Part shown: piece by piece, positions 1-9,085 of the stretch | Numbering within the stretch: position 1 is the stretch's first letter | How the letters are laid out: the number at the start of each line of letters is the position of its first letter | Assembly: GCF_001598815.1 (NCBI RefSeq) | Contig: NZ_BCZQ01000019.1 | Span: forward strand, 1-64,000 | DNA from: Sphingopyxis terrae subsp. terrae NBRC 15098 | GTDB lineage: Bacteria > Pseudomonadota > Alphaproteobacteria > Sphingomonadales > Sphingomonadaceae | DNA length: 64,000 nucleotides | Direction of reading: 5' to 3' | Notes under the pieces: model-generated | What the model was told of the DNA's origin: nothing | The model's input: the letters and a program-made list of their open reading frames with translations, nothing else | The model's database searches: none | Translations under genes and position numbers: made by a program

Positions 1-103
1 CCCCTACGATCGCAATGCTCCCGGCAAACTTCTGCGTCCGCAGCATGATCGCCGCCTGCGCACCCCCGTGGCCACCGCCAACTATCAATACGTCGAAGTT
101 CAT
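1..103 (-). CDS. FAD-dependent ferredoxin/rubredoxin reductase, N-terminal fragment cut by window edge
   Basis: Reading leftward from the ATG at 103 gives MNFDVLIVGGGHGGAQAAIM and then runs off the window. The GGGHGGAQAA stretch is the FAD-binding dinucleotide fold of the reductase family that feeds electrons through a ferredoxin to Rieske oxygenases or P450s. It starts 8 bp after the stop of the MFS gene on the same strand, so it probably belongs to that transcript. Its natural partner could be either Rieske oxygenase in this window. Only about 34 residues are visible, so the assignment rests on this signature alone. Confidence 0.7.
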   Translation of the reverse strand, partial: MNFDVLIVGGGHGGAQAAIMLRTQKFAGSIAIVG

Positions 104-110
104 GGCGGCC

Positions 111-1440
111 TTAGCGCGGCATCGTCGCCACGCGTTCCCGGAACTGGCGGCGACCATAAGCGATCAGCGCAGCGGTGATCGGCGCCACGACGAGCGCGGT
201 GATCGCGATCGACACGTTGAGCTGGCTTTCGTCGCGGATCAGATAATCGCTCATGAAAGCGGGCACGATCGGTCCGAGCGCGGTGCCCAAAATGCCGGTG
301 GTCAGGAGAAACACCGCACCCAGTTGCGCGCGCAGATTGTGCGGCGCGATCATCTGGATCGCCGCCGGGATCAGCACCGGGTTGAAGCCGCCGAGGAACT
401 TGATCGGCCATACCATTACCGCCATCCACGTCGCATTCGGCATGATCGGCATCAAGGCGCCGAAGACACCGAGCCCGATCGCGCCGATCATTGCGAGGAA
501 AAGACAGGCATCGGCGCGGCCCTGCTTGATCAGCCTGCTGGTGTACCAGCCCGCGAATATCATACCCGCCGGGCCGGCGGTCAGCGACGCGAGCCCGTTG
601 ACCCGGCCCGCTTCGTCCGGGTGCCAGCCGTACATGCGGATGAACAGTTCGGGATACCAGGCATCGAGATAGCTGAGGATCGAGAGGAAACCGGCGCCGA
701 TGAACAGCGCCAGCGACATACGCGGCCATTCGCCGAAGAACCGGGCGATCGCGGAAAGCGAAAAAGACGCCTTTTCCTCGGCCTCGGCTGGCCGCTTGCG
801 AACGGGCTCCTTGAGCGTCGCGACCCACAGTGCGACCACGATGCCCGGAGGTCCGACGACCAGGAATACCGCGTGCCACGAGCGGAATGTGCCGAGCAGC
901 GGCACCTCGACATAGGGGGTGACGGCGAGCGCGCTGACGACCATGCCGCCGATGATCAGCGCAAGGCCCGCGCCGATGAAGATGCCGAGCGAGTAGATGC
1001 TCATCGCGCGCGGCAGGCGCGAATCATCGAAGCGGTCGCGCAGCATCGAATAGGCCGACGGCGAGAGCGTCGCCTCCCCCACCCCGACCATGATGCGCGT
1101 CGCCATGAGCTGGGGAAAGGTGCGTGCGAAGGCGCAGGCACCCGTGGCCATCGTCCACACCGCGATTCCCGAGGCGATGACCCATTTGCGCGGATAGCGA
1201 TCCGCCGCCCAGCCCATCGGCAACGCCATCACGGTATAGAAGAGCGCGAAGGCCCCCCCCGGTCAGCATGGCAAACTGCGTGTCGGTGATGCCGAGGTCG
1301 GCCTTGATCGGCCCAACCATCAGCGTCAGGATCTGACGATCCAGAAAGGACAGCGTGTAGGCGACCATCAGGACGATGGCGGTATACCAACCATATCGAT
1401 AGTCGCCGTCAGCGGGCGCTTGATCCTCGGCCTTCATCAT
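111..1440 (-). pseudogene. MFS transporter (spinster-like) split by a +1 frameshift in a run of eight C
   Basis: The N-terminal part (from ATG at 1440, YGWYTAIVLMVAYTLSFLDRQ to QFAMLTGG) and the C-terminal part (AFALFYTVMALPMGWAADRYPRKW to the stop at 111) lie in different frames. They join at eight consecutive C at 1253-1260. With seven C the protein reads through as MLTGGAFALFYTVMALPMG, a normal MFS TM2 and loop, giving about 442 residues and 12 predicted TM segments. A GTG at 1476 is an alternative start. It resembles the intact MFS protein at 47605-48900. Its place in front of the gabD and hpaE genes suggests uptake of an aromatic acid. The break may be genuine or an assembly error in a homopolymer. 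Confidence 0.8.
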
Positions 1441-1485
1441 TCCACTCCCGCTAAAAATCCGTTGTTCTGAATTCACCCGCCACGA

Positions 1486-2928
1486 TCATGGTGTCCCGAG
1501 ATCGAGGCAGACATATTTGAGTTCGACATAATCCTCGATCCCGTGGCGCGACCCTTCGCGCCCCAAGCCCGATGCCTTGACCCCGCCAAAAGGCGCAAGC
1601 TCTGTGGAAATCAAGCCGGTATTGACGCCGACGATTCCCGCCTCGATCCGCTCCGCGATGCGCCAGGCGCGGCCGAGGTCGCGCGTATAGAGATAGGAGG
1701 CGAGCCCATATTCGGACCGGTTCGCGAGCGCGACGACTTCGTCTTCGGTCGCAAAGCGGACGACGGGCGCGAGCGGTCCGAACGCCTCCTCCTCCAGCGC
1801 GAGCATCCCGTCACGCATGCCGGCAAGGACGGTGGGCCGGAAGAAGCGCCCGCCGCGCGCGTCGCGCGTTCCGCCCGCGGCAATGCGCGCGCCTTTTGCG
1901 ACCGCGTCGGCGATCAGGCGCTCGATCTTGTCGACCGCCTTGTCTTCGATCAGCGGGCCGATCTCGACGTCTGGATCGCAGCCCGGGCCAACACGCAGCG
2001 CCGTGACAGCGGCGACGAAGCGGTCGAGAAAGGCATCGTGCACGGCGTCCTGAACATAGATGCGATTGGCGCAGACACAGGTCTGTCCTGCGTTGCGGAA
2101 CTTGCTGTCGATCGCGCCGCGAACCGCGGCGTCGATGTCGGCATCGTCCATCACGATGAAGGGTGCGTTGCCGCCAAGCTCGAGGCTCAGCTTCTTGATC
2201 GTCGGCGCCGACTGGGCATACAGCGCCGCGCCGACCGGCGTCGAGCCGGTGAAGCTGAGCTTGCGGACGACCGGGTTCGCGCATAGTTCGCCGCCGATCG
2301 CGACGGCATCCCGTCCCGTCACAACATTGAGCGCGCCAGCCGGAATCCCCGCCTCTTCGGCCAGCGCCGCAAGGGCAAGCGCCGTCAAGGGCGTCTGCTG
2401 CGCGGGCTTGACGACGACGGTGCAACCCACGGCAAGCGCCGGGCCGATCTTGCGCGTGATCATCGCGGCGGGAAAATTCCACGGGGTAATCGCGGCGACG
2501 ACACCGATCGGTTGGCGCAGCACCATGATGCGGCTGCCCGGTCGCGGGCCGTCGTTGACCTCGCCATAAACGCGCTTGGCCTCTTCGCCGAACCATTCGA
2601 TGAAGGCGGCGGCATAGGCGATCTCGCTTCGCGCCTCGGCGCGTGGCTTGCCCTGTTCGGCGGTCAACAGGTCGGCGAGCGCGTCGCGTTCATCCATGAT
2701 CGCGTCGTGAAAGCGGCGCAGCAGCGCGGCGCGATCTTTGCCGGTGCGCGCGGACCATGCCGGCAGCGCCGCCTCGGCCGCGGCGATCGCGCGGCGCGTT
2801 TCGGCAACGCAGAAATCGGGAACCTGTCCGATCACCGCACCGCTCGCGGGATCGCTGACCGGAAGCCACGCTTCGCCGGTCACCCATTCGCCGCCGATCG
2901 GACAGGCTTCGCGCCGCAACCGGTTCAT
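1486..2928 (-). CDS. gabD: NAD(P)-dependent succinate-semialdehyde dehydrogenase
   Basis: This 480-residue aldehyde dehydrogenase oxidises succinate semialdehyde to succinate. Visible motifs are TPWNFP (about residue 148), FTGSTPVG, the general base Glu250 in LSLELGG and the nucleophile Cys284 in NAGQTCVC, a context typical of GabD-type enzymes. Length matches the family. Its ATG overlaps the hpaE stop by one base (TAATG), so the two are translationally coupled. Succinate semialdehyde is the product of the HpaI aldolase encoded on the opposite strand, so this enzyme plausibly ends the homoprotocatechuate pathway. Other semialdehydes cannot be excluded. Confidence 0.85.
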   Translation of the reverse strand: MNRLRREACPIGGEWVTGEAWLPVSDPASGAVIGQVPDFCVAETRRAIAAAEAALPAWSARTGKDRAALLRRFHDAIMDERDALADLLTAEQGKPRAEARSEIAYAAAFIEWFGEEAKRVYGEVNDGPRPGSRIMVLRQPIGVVAAITPWNFPAAMITRKIGPALAVGCTVVVKPAQQTPLTALALAALAEEAGIPAGALNVVTGRDAVAIGGELCANPVVRKLSFTGSTPVGAALYAQSAPTIKKLSLELGGNAPFIVMDDADIDAAVRGAIDSKFRNAGQTCVCANRIYVQDAVHDAFLDRFVAAVTALRVGPGCDPDVEIGPLIEDKAVDKIERLIADAVAKGARIAAGGTRDARGGRFFRPTVLAGMRDGMLALEEEAFGPLAPVVRFATEDEVVALANRSEYGLASYLYTRDLGRAWRIAERIEAGIVGVNTGLISTELAPFGGVKASGLGREGSRHGIEDYVELKYVCLDLGTP

Positions 2929-4436
2929 TACTGCGCGACGCCGAGCCGCATGATCTTGTGATCACCCGTCGCGAGCGCGACATTCTTGGTTTCCATATAG
3001 AAATCGAAGCTCCAGTCGCCGCCATCGCGCCCGATGCCGCTGGCCTTCACGCCGCCGAACGGGGTCGGCAGGTGGCGGACATTTTCGCTGTTGACCCAGA
3101 TCATACCGGCTTCGAGACGGTCGGAGACGCGCAGCGCGCGGCCGAGGTCGCGCGTCCAGACATAGCCCGCAAGGCCATAGTCAACGGCATTGGCCTTGGC
3201 GATCGCATCCTCTTCGTCGTCGAAGACGATGGCAGTGAGCACCGGACCGAAAATCTCTTCCTGCGCGATCCGCATTGAGATGTCGGCGCCGGTGTAGAGG
3301 GTCGGCGCATAAAAATAGCCCTGCCCGCCAGCCGGCGCGCCGCCGACCGCGACGGTCGCGCCCTCGCCGCTGGCGACGGCGGCATAGCTCGAAACCTTCT
3401 CGAGATGGCGCTGGTGGATCAGCGGACCGACTTCGGTCGCGGCGTCGAAGGGATCACCGACCTTGAGCTGCTTCACGCGCTCGATCAGCTTCGCGATGAA
3501 GGTGTCGTGGATCGAGCGCTGGACAAGAACCCGCGACGACGAGGTGCAGCGCTGACCGTTGAGCGAATAGATCATGAAGACCACGGCATCGAGCGCGCGA
3601 TCGAGATCGGCGTCGTCGAAAACGATCACCGGGTTCTTGCCGCCGAGTTCGAAATGCACCCGCTTCAGCGTTTCCGAACCCTGGCGCATGATCGCGCTGC
3701 CGGTCTTGCTTTCGCCGACGAAGGCGACCGCCTTGATGTCGGGATGTTCAGTCAGCCGCCGCCCGGTCGTTTCGCCCAGCCCGTTGACCGCATTGAACAC
3801 CCCGGCGGGAAGCCCCGCCTCATGCGCGATTTCGACGAGCAGCCGTGCCGAGTAGGGTGACCATTCGGCGGGTTTGTGGACGACGGTGCAGCCCGCCGCG
3901 AGCGCCGGCGCGATCTTCCACGTCGAGAGCATGAAGGGCGTGTTCCACGGCGTGATGACGGCGACGGGACCGATCGGAGAGCGGGTCGTGTAGTTGAGAT
4001 GCCCCGCGGTCGGCAGCGCCTGCCCATCGGCTGCCCCCGGCGCGCGATCGGCAAAGAAGCGGAAATTTTCGGCACCGCGCAGCGCCGCCTTCGACATGAA
4101 GCGCCACGTCTGCCCCGCATCGAGACATTCAACGGCGGCGATTTCCTCAGCCCGCGCCTCAATCAGATCGGCGACCTTGTGGAGAAGGGCCTTGCGCTCG
4201 TTTCCCGGGGTGCGCGACCATTGATCGAACGCCGACGTTGCCGCGGCCACCGCCTGGTCGAGCTCCCCCTCGGTCGCGTCGCGTGCCTCGCCGAGCGATT
4301 CGCCGGTCGAGGGATCGAAGACGGGAAACAGGCTGCCCGTCCCGTCGACCGATTGCCCGTCGATATAGTGGCCAAGCGGGCGATCGCGGAACGGAGCGGT
4401 CGCCCCAAGGGCCAGTTCGCGGCGGGTCGAAGGCAT
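2928..4436 (-). CDS. hpaE: 5-carboxymethyl-2-hydroxymuconate semialdehyde dehydrogenase (HpaE)
   Basis: This 502-residue aldehyde dehydrogenase oxidises the ring-cleavage product of homoprotocatechuate to 5-carboxymethyl-2-hydroxymuconate. Catalytic Cys297 lies in NGQRCTSSSR, the arrangement of the HpaE/HpcC subfamily, and Glu263 in FELGGKNP. The ATG at 4436 begins MPSTRRELALG. The gene is divergent from the hpaG operon across 154 bp that holds two copies of a 16-bp operator-like repeat. It is the first gene of a leftward operon with gabD. HpaE identity is supported by the complete set of pathway genes next door. Confidence 0.88.
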   Translation of the reverse strand: MPSTRRELALGATAPFRDRPLGHYIDGQSVDGTGSLFPVFDPSTGESLGEARDATEGELDQAVAAATSAFDQWSRTPGNERKALLHKVADLIEARAEEIAAVECLDAGQTWRFMSKAALRGAENFRFFADRAPGAADGQALPTAGHLNYTTRSPIGPVAVITPWNTPFMLSTWKIAPALAAGCTVVHKPAEWSPYSARLLVEIAHEAGLPAGVFNAVNGLGETTGRRLTEHPDIKAVAFVGESKTGSAIMRQGSETLKRVHFELGGKNPVIVFDDADLDRALDAVVFMIYSLNGQRCTSSSRVLVQRSIHDTFIAKLIERVKQLKVGDPFDAATEVGPLIHQRHLEKVSSYAAVASGEGATVAVGGAPAGGQGYFYAPTLYTGADISMRIAQEEIFGPVLTAIVFDDEEDAIAKANAVDYGLAGYVWTRDLGRALRVSDRLEAGMIWVNSENVRHLPTPFGGVKASGIGRDGGDWSFDFYMETKNVALATGDHKIMRLGVAQ

Positions 4437-4457
4437 GAAATTCTCCAGCGAAATTGA

Positions 4458-4556
4458 TTATCGTGTTAAATATATAGCGCGATTGAAGCGCAGGTCAAAC
4501 GACTTGTTCGATCATCTTTTCGAGCTCGCCGGGTTGACATTTATCGTGTTAAGTAT
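4458..4556. promoter_or_regulatory. Pair of 16-bp direct repeats in the hpaE-hpaG divergent promoter
   Basis: TTATCGTGTTAAATAT at 4458-4473 and TTATCGTGTTAAGTAT at 4541-4556 differ at one base and are 83 bp apart. Closely related copies lie in the other divergent promoter of this region (13848-13954). A TTGACA hexamer at 4534-4539 just upstream of the second copy could be a -35 box for the hpaG operon, but no well-spaced -10 is evident. HpaR or the IclR protein encoded nearby are the likely ligand-responsive regulators. Confidence 0.6.
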
Positions 4557-4590
4557 CATCGGGGAGCCAGTCAAACACGGGAAGAATGGC

Positions 4591-5199
4591 ATGTTCGCAG
4601 GCACCGCCTATGGCACGGCGCTCAATGATCGCAGGCAGGTTGCGGCGCTCGATCCGGCGTTCCGCGCTGCGCCCTATAAAGCGCCGCCCCAGGCCCCCGT
4701 CCTTTACATCAAACCCGGCCATTGCGTCGTTGCCGGGGGCGCGGTCGTCGCCCTGCCTGCAGGCTGCGACGCGCTCGGCATTGCGGCGACGGTGGCGCTG
4801 CAATGGACGGTGACCGGTCCGACGGCGGTGCGGCTGGCGATCGACGTGTCGATCCCGCACGACAATTTCTATCGCCCCGCGGTCGCCGAACTGGCGCGCG
4901 ACGGCTTCCTTCCCGTCGGCGCGGCGATCCGCCGGCCCGCCGACCTCGACGCGCTGGAGATCGTGACCGAGATCGACGGTGAGACCGTGCATCGCTGGAG
5001 CTTGTCGAACCTGGTTCGCAACGTGCCCACGCTGATTGCCGACGTCGCCGCCTTCATGACGCCGATGCCGGGCGACATGCTGTTGGTCGGCACCGCCTTC
5101 GACCGTCCGACCGCCGGGGCGGGACGTCGCATCCGCGTTTCGGCACGGGGGTTTCCTGCGCTCGAAGCCCGCATCGCAGCTGCGGGAGACGGCGCATGA
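4591..5199 (+). CDS. hpaG1: HpaG N-terminal half: 5-oxopent-3-ene-1,2,5-tricarboxylate decarboxylase/HHDD isomerase subunit
   Basis: This 202-residue FAH-fold protein corresponds to one half of the bifunctional HpaG/HpcE enzyme, which decarboxylates the isomerised ring-cleavage acid and then isomerises it to 2-oxohept-3-ene-1,7-dioate. Conserved stretches are LYIKPGHCVV, DVSIPHDNFYRPAV and PMPGDMLLVGTA. The ATG at 4591 is chosen because homology begins at MFAGTAYGTALND and a GGGAAG ribosome site precedes it. An in-frame start at 4435 would place the operator repeats inside the coding region. The stop overlaps hpaG2 by four bases (ATGA). In enteric bacteria the two halves are fused; here they are separate genes. 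Confidence 0.85.
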   Translation: MFAGTAYGTALNDRRQVAALDPAFRAAPYKAPPQAPVLYIKPGHCVVAGGAVVALPAGCDALGIAATVALQWTVTGPTAVRLAIDVSIPHDNFYRPAVAELARDGFLPVGAAIRRPADLDALEIVTEIDGETVHRWSLSNLVRNVPTLIADVAAFMTPMPGDMLLVGTAFDRPTAGAGRRIRVSARGFPALEARIAAAGDGA

Positions 5200-5948
5200 A
5201 ACATGTCCGTCTGGTCCATGCCGGCCGCGAGCAATGGGGCGTGTTGAGCGCCGACGGCGCTTCGGTGCGCCTCGCGTCGGGGCATGATGTCGCGTTCGAC
5301 GAGGCTGTGTTGTTGCCGCCGGTGACGCCCGGCGCGCGAATTTTTGCTCTGGGCCTGAATTACGCCGATCATTCGGCCGAGCTGGGCTTCAAGGCGCCCG
5401 ACAAGCCGCTCGTCTTCCTGAAAGGGCCGAACAGCCTTGTTGCGCACGGCGGGACGGCGTGGCGTCCGCGCGATGCCGAACAGATGCATCCCGAATGCGA
5501 ACTGGTGGCGGTGATCGGGCAGACCGCGCGCAATGTCGCCGAGGACGACGCGCTGGCGCATGTCGGCGGCTATACGGTCGCCTGCGACTATGCGGTGCGC
5601 GAATATCTGGAGAATTATTACCGCCCCAATTTGCGCGTGAAGAATCGCGATGCGCTGACCCCGCTCGGGCCGTGGGTGGTCGATGCGGCAGACGTGGGTG
5701 ACCCGCAGGCGCTGCGTCTTTCGACCACCATCAACGGCGCCGAGGTCCAGTCGGGTTCGACCGCCGACATGGTGTTTCCGATCGCGCGGCTGATCGCCTA
5801 TCTGTCGGCGATCATGACGCTGGAGCCGGGCGACATGATCCTGACCGGCACCCCGCATGGTGTCGCCTTCGTCAACGATGGCGACGCCGTGGTGTGCGAA
5901 GTCGAGGGGGTCGGACGGCTCGCCCACCGGGTGGAGCTTGCGCCATGA
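5196..5948 (+). CDS. hpaG2: HpaG C-terminal half: FAH-family decarboxylase/isomerase subunit
   Basis: This 250-residue fumarylacetoacetate-hydrolase-fold enzyme is the catalytic partner of hpaG1. Landmarks are FALGLNYADHSAELG, VFLKGPNSL, the metal-binding HPECELVAVIG (about residues 98-107), VACDYAVREY and GDMILTGTPHGV near the C-terminus. The Glu-x-Glu/Asp metal site of the FAH fold appears intact. It overlaps its upstream neighbour by ATGA and its stop (TGA at 5946-5948) overlaps the next ATG at 5945 in the same way, so the genes are probably translated in stoichiometric amounts. Confidence 0.85.
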   Translation: MKHVRLVHAGREQWGVLSADGASVRLASGHDVAFDEAVLLPPVTPGARIFALGLNYADHSAELGFKAPDKPLVFLKGPNSLVAHGGTAWRPRDAEQMHPECELVAVIGQTARNVAEDDALAHVGGYTVACDYAVREYLENYYRPNLRVKNRDALTPLGPWVVDAADVGDPQALRLSTTINGAEVQSGSTADMVFPIARLIAYLSAIMTLEPGDMILTGTPHGVAFVNDGDAVVCEVEGVGRLAHRVELAP

Positions 5949-6271
5949 GCCTGTACCAGCTTTCCAAGCTCCTGTTCGAGCTAAACCGCGACACGGCGCT
6001 GCAGGCCGAATTCACCGCCGACGCGAAAGCCGTGACCACGCGCTACGATCTTAGCGACGAGGAACGCGGGGCGGTGATCGACGGCGATGTCGGCCTGCTC
6101 TACGTGCTCGGCGTCAACGGCCAGATCCTGATGCATTTCGCGGCCTTCCGGCAGATCGCCTGGGCCGATTACCTCCAGCGCATGCGCGACGGCGTGCGCA
6201 TCCACGGCCCCGTGCGCGCGGGCATTTATGCGATGACCACGGGCCTCGACGAAAAGGTGGCGGGCGTATGA
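5945..6271 (+). CDS. LigA-type alpha (small) subunit of an extradiol dioxygenase
   Basis: From the ATG at 5945 this encodes 108 residues beginning MSLYQLSKLLFELNRD. The pattern LLYVLGVNGQILMHFAAF matches the all-helical LigA domain that caps the active site of protocatechuate 4,5-dioxygenase-like enzymes. It overlaps the LigB-type gene by four bases, the usual alpha-beta order. It follows hpaG2 and precedes hpaF, so the pair most likely opens homoprotocatechuate between C2 and C3. Substrate specificity is inferred from context. Confidence 0.85.
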   Translation: MSLYQLSKLLFELNRDTALQAEFTADAKAVTTRYDLSDEERGAVIDGDVGLLYVLGVNGQILMHFAAFRQIAWADYLQRMRDGVRIHGPVRAGIYAMTTGLDEKVAGV

Positions 6272-7086
6272 CGCTGGTCTTTACCGGAATCTGCAGCCAC
6301 GGCCCCGGCATCACCGGACGCGCCGACCTCGCCCCGCCCGAGCTGCGCGACCCCTTCTTCGCCGCCTATCGCGCGATGCGCGACGCGCTGCATGCGGCGC
6401 GTCCCGACGCGGTAATCATCGTCGCGGCCGAACATTTCGCCAATTTCTTCATGAACAATATGCCGAGCTTCGCGATCGGCATGGCCGACGGCTATGAAGG
6501 ACCGATCGAGGATCCCGACTGGCTGCGCATCCCGCACCGCCGCGTCCGCGGCGATGCCGCACTGTCGCAGGCGATCATCGCCGAGGTGCAGCAGAGCGTC
6601 GACGTCGCCTATGCCGAGGAATGGAAATTCGACCATGGGATCATGGTGCCGCTGAGTTTCCTCGATCCCGACAACAAGCTGACGGTGATTCCGGCCAACA
6701 TCAATTGTCAGGGACCGCCGCTGGCGCCGCTCCACCGTGCCTGGGCCTTCGGCGAAGCGCTGCGCCGCGCCGCGGACGCCGTGCCGCAGCGGATCGCGCT
6801 GATCGCGACGGGGGGCATCTCGCACTGGCCCGCGACCCCCGACAGCGGCCGGATCAACGAAGAATGGGACCGCGAATTCCTGCGCCGCTGGGCGGCAGGC
6901 GACAAGGCGGCGCTGCTCGATTACACCGATGCCGGCACCTATGCCGAAGCCGGCCAGGGCGGGTTCGAGATCCGCACGCTGATTGCCGCCGCCGCCGCAG
7001 CGCGCGGCCCCGGCACGGTGCATTTCTTTACCCCAATCCCGATCTTCAGCACCGGCTGCTTCGTCGCGACGGCAGAGATCGCCTGA
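6268..7086 (+). CDS. LigB-type extradiol ring-cleavage dioxygenase, catalytic subunit (likely homoprotocatechuate 2,3-dioxygenase)
   Basis: This 272-residue class III extradiol dioxygenase has the expected Fe(II) ligands: His11 (GICSHGPG), His56 (AAEHFANFF) and Glu234 (GGFEIRT). The second-sphere acid/base His123 lies in FDHG and His186 in TGGISHW. With the LigA-like subunit it should cleave the ring of homoprotocatechuate to give the substrate of HpaE. Most described homoprotocatechuate dioxygenases are HpaD or vicinal-oxygen-chelate proteins without a LigA partner, so the two-subunit form is notable. The stop overlaps the next ATG (TGATG). Confidence 0.85.
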   Translation: MTLVFTGICSHGPGITGRADLAPPELRDPFFAAYRAMRDALHAARPDAVIIVAAEHFANFFMNNMPSFAIGMADGYEGPIEDPDWLRIPHRRVRGDAALSQAIIAEVQQSVDVAYAEEWKFDHGIMVPLSFLDPDNKLTVIPANINCQGPPLAPLHRAWAFGEALRRAADAVPQRIALIATGGISHWPATPDSGRINEEWDREFLRRWAAGDKAALLDYTDAGTYAEAGQGGFEIRTLIAAAAAARGPGTVHFFTPIPIFSTGCFVATAEIA

Positions 7087-7481
7087 TGGCGCACGCGACC
7101 ATCGAGTGGACCGCCAACCTGCAGGGCGAATTCGATCTGCCCGCCTTGCTGGCGCTGATCGCGGCGGAAATGCGCGAGCGGTCGGGCGGCGTCTTTCCCG
7201 TCGGCGGTATTCGCGTCCGCGCACGACGGGTCGACGATTATGTGATCGCCGACGGCACCAATCCGGCCGATGCCTTCATCAATATCGACGTCAAAATGGG
7301 TGCGGGACGCGACGCGGCCTTTGTGCAGCGCTTTTTCACCCAGATGTTCGACGCCGTAAAGACGCATCTCGGCGACCTCTTCGATCGCCGCCCGCTCGCG
7401 CTGTCGCTCTATATCGACGAAGCCGAGGGGTGGAAGCACAACAGCATCCATCGGCGGCTAGCCGCCAACAACCGGAACTGA
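7086..7481 (+). CDS. hpaF: 5-carboxymethyl-2-hydroxymuconate delta-isomerase (HpaF-like) with Ala in place of catalytic Pro1
   Basis: The 131-residue tautomerase-fold protein aligns along its length with Hpa[17 protein letters not shown], a VIADG motif, [12 protein letters not shown] and [21 protein letters not shown]. The family normally begins Met-Pro-His and uses the N-terminal proline as general base. Here the codons read Met-Ala-His (GCG at 7089-7091). Either the isomerase uses another base or relies on spontaneous isomerisation. The ATG at 7086 overlaps the dioxygenase stop by one base, and no alternative start gives a Pro terminus. Confidence 0.82.
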   Translation: MAHATIEWTANLQGEFDLPALLALIAAEMRERSGGVFPVGGIRVRARRVDDYVIADGTNPADAFINIDVKMGAGRDAAFVQRFFTQMFDAVKTHLGDLFDRRPLALSLYIDEAEGWKHNSIHRRLAANNRN

Positions 7482-7483
7482 TC

Positions 7484-8290
7484 ATGCCTCTCGACACCCC
7501 TCAGATCGCGGCGCTCGCCGCCGAACTCGACCGCGCAGAACGCGACCGGACGCAATTGTCCCAGCTTTCGATCCGCCACCCCGACATGACGATCGAGGAC
7601 GCCTACGCCGTCCAGCGGGCGTGGACCGCGCGCAAGATCGCCGACGGCCGCAAGCCGATCGGCCACAAGATCGGCCTGACCAGCCGCGCTATGCAGCGGT
7701 CGTCGAACATCGATGAGCCCGACTATGGCTTGCTGCTCGACGACATGCTGTTTCCCGACGGGCGCGACATTCCGGTCGAACGCTTCATCGTTCCGCGCGT
7801 CGAGGTCGAACTGGCCTTTCGGCTCAAGCATCGTTTGTCTGGCCCCGACTGCACGCTTTTCGACGTGCTCGACGCCACCGATTATATCGTTCCGGCGATC
7901 GAGATCATCGACGCACGGATCGAACAGGTCGACAAGGCGACCGGAACGACGCGCAAGGTGTTCGATACGATTTCGGACAATGCCGCCAACGCTGGCCTTG
8001 TTCTTGGCGGGCGCCCGGTGCGTCCGATGGACGTCGATCTGCGCTGGGTATCGGCGCTGATCTTTCGCAACGGGGCGATCGAGGATTCGGGCGTTGCCGC
8101 CGCGGTGCTCGGCCATCCGGCGCACGGTCCCGCGTGGCTCGCCAACAAGCTGCATCCTTATGGCGAGACGCTGGAGCCCGGCGAGATCATCCTCGGCGGC
8201 AGCTTCACCGCCCCCGTCCCGGCGCGTGCGGGCGACAGCTTCCACGTCGACTTCGGCCCGCTGGGCACCATTTCGGTGCGCTTCGCATGA
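7484..8290 (+). CDS. hpaH: 2-oxohept-3-ene-1,7-dioate hydratase
   Basis: This 268-residue hydratase/decarboxylase-family protein adds water to 2-oxohept-3-ene-1,7-dioate before aldol cleavage. Recognisable stretches are [23 protein letters not shown] (about residues 64-75), PRVEVELAF with the Mg-binding Glu residues, [13 protein letters not shown] and [15 protein letters not shown]. Length matches HpaH. The ATG at 7484 lies two bases after the hpaF stop, and the stop overlaps the hpaI start as ATGA. Confidence 0.9.
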   Translation: MPLDTPQIAALAAELDRAERDRTQLSQLSIRHPDMTIEDAYAVQRAWTARKIADGRKPIGHKIGLTSRAMQRSSNIDEPDYGLLLDDMLFPDGRDIPVERFIVPRVEVELAFRLKHRLSGPDCTLFDVLDATDYIVPAIEIIDARIEQVDKATGTTRKVFDTISDNAANAGLVLGGRPVRPMDVDLRWVSALIFRNGAIEDSGVAAAVLGHPAHGPAWLANKLHPYGETLEPGEIILGGSFTAPVPARAGDSFHVDFGPLGTISVRFA

Positions 8291-9057
8291 GCGACTTCAC
8301 GCAATGGATCGCCGCGCGCGACGCACAGGGCGGCCGCGCGATGCTGGGCCTGTGGCAAGCGCTCGCGACGCCTTACACCGCCGAGATTTGTGCGCGTGCC
8401 GGTTTCGACTGGCTGCTGTTCGACGGCGAACATGCGCCGAACACCGCGCAGACGATGCTCGCGCAGTTACAGGCGGTCGCACCCTTCCCTGTCCACCCCA
8501 TCGCGCGCGTCCCTGTCGGCGATCCGGTCCAGATCAAACAATATCTCGATCTCGGCTTTCCGACCCTGCTCGTGCCGATGGTCGACAGCGCCGAACAGGC
8601 GCGCGCAGTCGTCGCCGCGTCGCGCTTCCCGCCGGTCGGCGTCCGCGGCGTCGCGAGCGCGACGAGCCGCGCGTCGGGCTTCGGCGCCGATGCCGACTAT
8701 CTGAAGCGCGCGGGCGACCGTGTCGGCATCATCGCGCAGATCGAAAGCGCGGCAGCGCTCGAACAGGTCGATGCGATCGCCGCCGTGGAGGGCATCGACG
8801 GGCTTTTCGTCGGCCCGGCCGACCTTGCCGCCTCGCTCGGCCATCTCGGCAACCCGCGCCACCCCGACGTGCAGGCGGCGATCGAAACCGCACGGCAAGC
8901 GATCGCTCGCGCCGGCAAGCCCGCAGGCATCTTCGCGCTCGATGCCGAGGATGCGCGCGCGCGCGCCAAACAGGGTTTCGCTTTCATATCGATCGGGACC
9001 GACATCGGCCTGATAGCGCGCGGCGCTTCGGCTTTGCTCGCCAGTTGCGCCGACTGA
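8287..9057 (+). CDS. hpaI: 4-hydroxy-2-oxoheptane-1,7-dioate aldolase
   Basis: This 256-residue class II pyruvate aldolase of the HpcH/HpaI family cleaves its substrate to pyruvate and succinate semialdehyde. Motifs are [13 protein letters not shown] (catalytic His-containing loop, about residue 48), ARVPVGDP with the pyruvate-binding Arg, the metal ligand Glu in [12 protein letters not shown], and [12 protein letters not shown] with the Asp ligand. The product links directly to the gabD-type dehydrogenase at 1486-2928. The start at 8287 overlaps hpaH by four bases. Confidence 0.92.
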   Translation: MSDFTQWIAARDAQGGRAMLGLWQALATPYTAEICARAGFDWLLFDGEHAPNTAQTMLAQLQAVAPFPVHPIARVPVGDPVQIKQYLDLGFPTLLVPMVDSAEQARAVVAASRFPPVGVRGVASATSRASGFGADADYLKRAGDRVGIIAQIESAAALEQVDAIAAVEGIDGLFVGPADLAASLGHLGNPRHPDVQAAIETARQAIARAGKPAGIFALDAEDARARAKQGFAFISIGTDIGLIARGASALLASCAD

Positions 9058-9085
9058 CCTTCACGGATTTTCAGGAATCATCGAC

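Noticed and set aside
15-1289. Long open frames on the plus strand opposite the MFS gene, and many similar ones opposite other genes
   Set aside because: Low-complexity Arg/Asp/Ala-rich translations typical of GC-rich antisense frames; each lies fully opposite a gene with recognised domains.
4534-4559. TTGACA with TATCAT as a sigma-70 promoter for the hpaG operon
   Set aside because: The spacing is 14 bp, too short for a standard promoter; only the -35-like box was kept as a note.
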